Shown here: in pieces, positions 63,161-64,000 of the stretch
Position numbering within the stretch: the first letter of the stretch is position 1
How the letters are laid out: the number at the start of each line of letters is the position of its first letter
Origin: an uncultured Eggerthella sp.
Lineage (GTDB): Bacteria > Actinomycetota > Coriobacteriia > Coriobacteriales > Eggerthellaceae
Assembly (NCBI GenBank): GCA_900542525.1
Contig: UQNZ01000004.1
Location: 1 to 64,000, forward strand
Length of the DNA: 64,000 nucleotides
Reading direction: 5' to 3'
The notes under the pieces: model-generated
Told to the model about the DNA's origin: nothing
Databases searched by the model: none
Seen by the model: the letters and a program-made list of their open reading frames with translations, nothing else
Translations under genes and position numbers: made by a program

Positions 63161-64000
63161 ATGGCTCATGTGAATGACGTTCTGAGCGACCGTACAGTTC
63201 ATAAGTGCACAAGATTGCGCGGAGCGAAGTGCGGCACCACCGTATGCCAGTTCTGTGCGGTAGGCTGTTCGCAGCTTGCCTTCTACAAGGATAAAGAGCT
63301 CATTGAGGTTGAGGGCGACCCGCGCTCGCCCATCAATGCGGGGCGTCAATGTCCCAAAGGCATGTCGACGTTCATGTTAAACCGCAATCCCTATCGAGAG
63401 ACGCGTGCACTCTATCGCGCACCAGGTGCAAGCGAGTGGGAAGAGAAGAGCATCGACTGGATGCTCGATACCATCGCTGATCGTATCTGGGAGACCCGCA
63501 ACAAAGGCTTCGTCGAAAAGGACGAAAATGGCCTGACAATAAACGCCGCAACGAACATCGGCTTCATTGGCGGATCAGCTCTCGATAACGAAGAATGCTA
63601 TCTCATCCGAAAGCTCTTCACGGGAGGCCTGGGCATCCTACCCACCGAGAACTCCGCACGGTATTGCCATTCCACCACCGTTGCAGCGCTTTCGCCAACC
63701 TTCGGATTCGGCGCCTGCACCAACCCCCCACGCGACCTTATCAATAGCGACTGCATCCTGATCATGGGGTCGAACATGGGAGAGGCTCATCCTGTGGCGT
63801 TTCATTGGCCGATGGAAGCGAAGCGCAAAGGCGCGATCACCATCCACGTCGATCCCCGTTTCACGCGCACCTCTGCGGCATGCGACCACTACGTTCACAC
63901 GCGCCCTGGTGCGGATATTGCATTCATCGGCGGCCTCATCAATTACATCCTCGAGCATGATTACTGGTTCAAGGAGTACGTGATCCACTATACGAATGCA
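63161..64000 (+). CDS. Formate dehydrogenase alpha subunit, Cys type (partial)
   Basis: The frame opens at ATG 63161 (GAAAGGA upstream) and runs off the window after 280 codons. The 4Fe-4S site is C29, C32, C36 and C64 (VCQFCAVGC, RQCPKGM). C169 in SARYCHSTTVAAL stands where FdnG has selenocysteine, followed by the family text MGEAHPVAFHW and VDPRFTRTSA. It oxidises formate with a molybdenum or tungsten cofactor. No twin-arginine signal is seen at the N-terminus, so it may be cytoplasmic. It follows narI by 106 bp and may supply electrons to nitrate reduction. Confidence 0.9.
   Translation, partial: MAHVNDVLSDRTVHKCTRLRGAKCGTTVCQFCAVGCSQLAFYKDKELIEVEGDPRSPINAGRQCPKGMSTFMLNRNPYRETRALYRAPGASEWEEKSIDWMLDTIADRIWETRNKGFVEKDENGLTINAATNIGFIGGSALDNEECYLIRKLFTGGLGILPTENSARYCHSTTVAALSPTFGFGACTNPPRDLINSDCILIMGSNMGEAHPVAFHWPMEAKRKGAITIHVDPRFTRTSAACDHYVHTRPGADIAFIGGLINYILEHDYWFKEYVIHYTNA

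Noticed and set aside
1..64000. CRISPR arrays, tRNA and rRNA genes
   Set aside because: No regularly spaced repeat array with unique spacers, and no tRNA cloverleaf or rRNA sequence, was recognised on reading; short tRNAs could be missed without a scan.

Overview
The window looks like chromosome of an anaerobic actinobacterium of the Coriobacteriia, probably the Eggerthellales (Eggerthella/Slackia relatives). The grounds are the gene repertoire: a LuxR regulator with a 12-TM MFS-like N-terminal half next to a catabolic cluster, actinobacterial-style CaiABCD genes, respiratory NarGHI and a formate dehydrogenase. GC content is moderate and higher in the right half. This placement is an inference; no rRNA or tRNA gene was recognised to test it.

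Region 1 (about 1-22 kb) is a mobile defence island. Two related tyrosine-integrase modules lie in it: Int plus a CopG/MobC-like protein at 404-1839, and Int plus CopG plus AAA ATPase at 16061-18594 with an excisionase and a divergent XRE repressor. Between and beside them are an AbiEi/AbiEii toxin-antitoxin pair, a GajA/GajB Gabija pair, an AbiF-like HEPN gene with a candidate structured RNA just upstream, a restriction-modification-like operon (two adenine-methylase-like proteins, a multi-TM protein, a GIY-YIG-helicase fusion), a small serine recombinase, and an uncharacterised overlapping pair whose second protein has a HEPN motif. The main discovery candidate is at 14963-15087. Two perfect 20-bp inverted repeats enclose a segment carrying a near-consensus promoter (17-bp spacer) that points at the methylase operon, with a serine recombinase gene beside it. 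This has the layout of a phase-variable promoter switch for a defence operon. Other structure includes eight copies of TGTACTCA in about 660 bp (7477-8138), a 170-bp cluster of perfect palindromes (15764-15931), and three 20-bp operators in the xis/xre divergent region.

Region 2 (22-37 kb) holds small accessory and stress genes: an ADP-ribosylglycohydrolase with a zinc ribbon, an HD (p)ppGpp-hydrolase-like protein, an SRAP protein, a deleted methyltransferase, a very acidic protein, an SLC13-type permease, a frameshifted sensor protein followed by an intact histidine kinase and NarL-type regulator, a lipoprotein, BrnQ and DUF488. The permease sits exactly between two fragments of a second brnQ copy, so it appears to have replaced the interior of that copy and to have kept its leader.

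Region 3 (37-52.6 kb) has an antitoxin/PIN toxin pair, DegV, CoA-disulfide reductase with rhodanese, the LuxR-MFS regulator, and a carnitine/crotonobetaine-type cluster: MFS transporter, HSL-type esterase, caiA, caiB, caiC, a second MFS transporter, and a convergent caiD. Together these would activate, exchange, hydrate and reduce a betaine-type acyl-CoA as an electron sink.

Region 4 (52.9-64 kb) has an ECF sigma/RsgI-like anti-sigma pair and anaerobic respiration genes: narJ divergent from narK-narG-narH-narI, then the start of a Cys-type formate dehydrogenase catalytic subunit that runs off the window. Formate oxidation and nitrate reduction would form a short respiratory chain.
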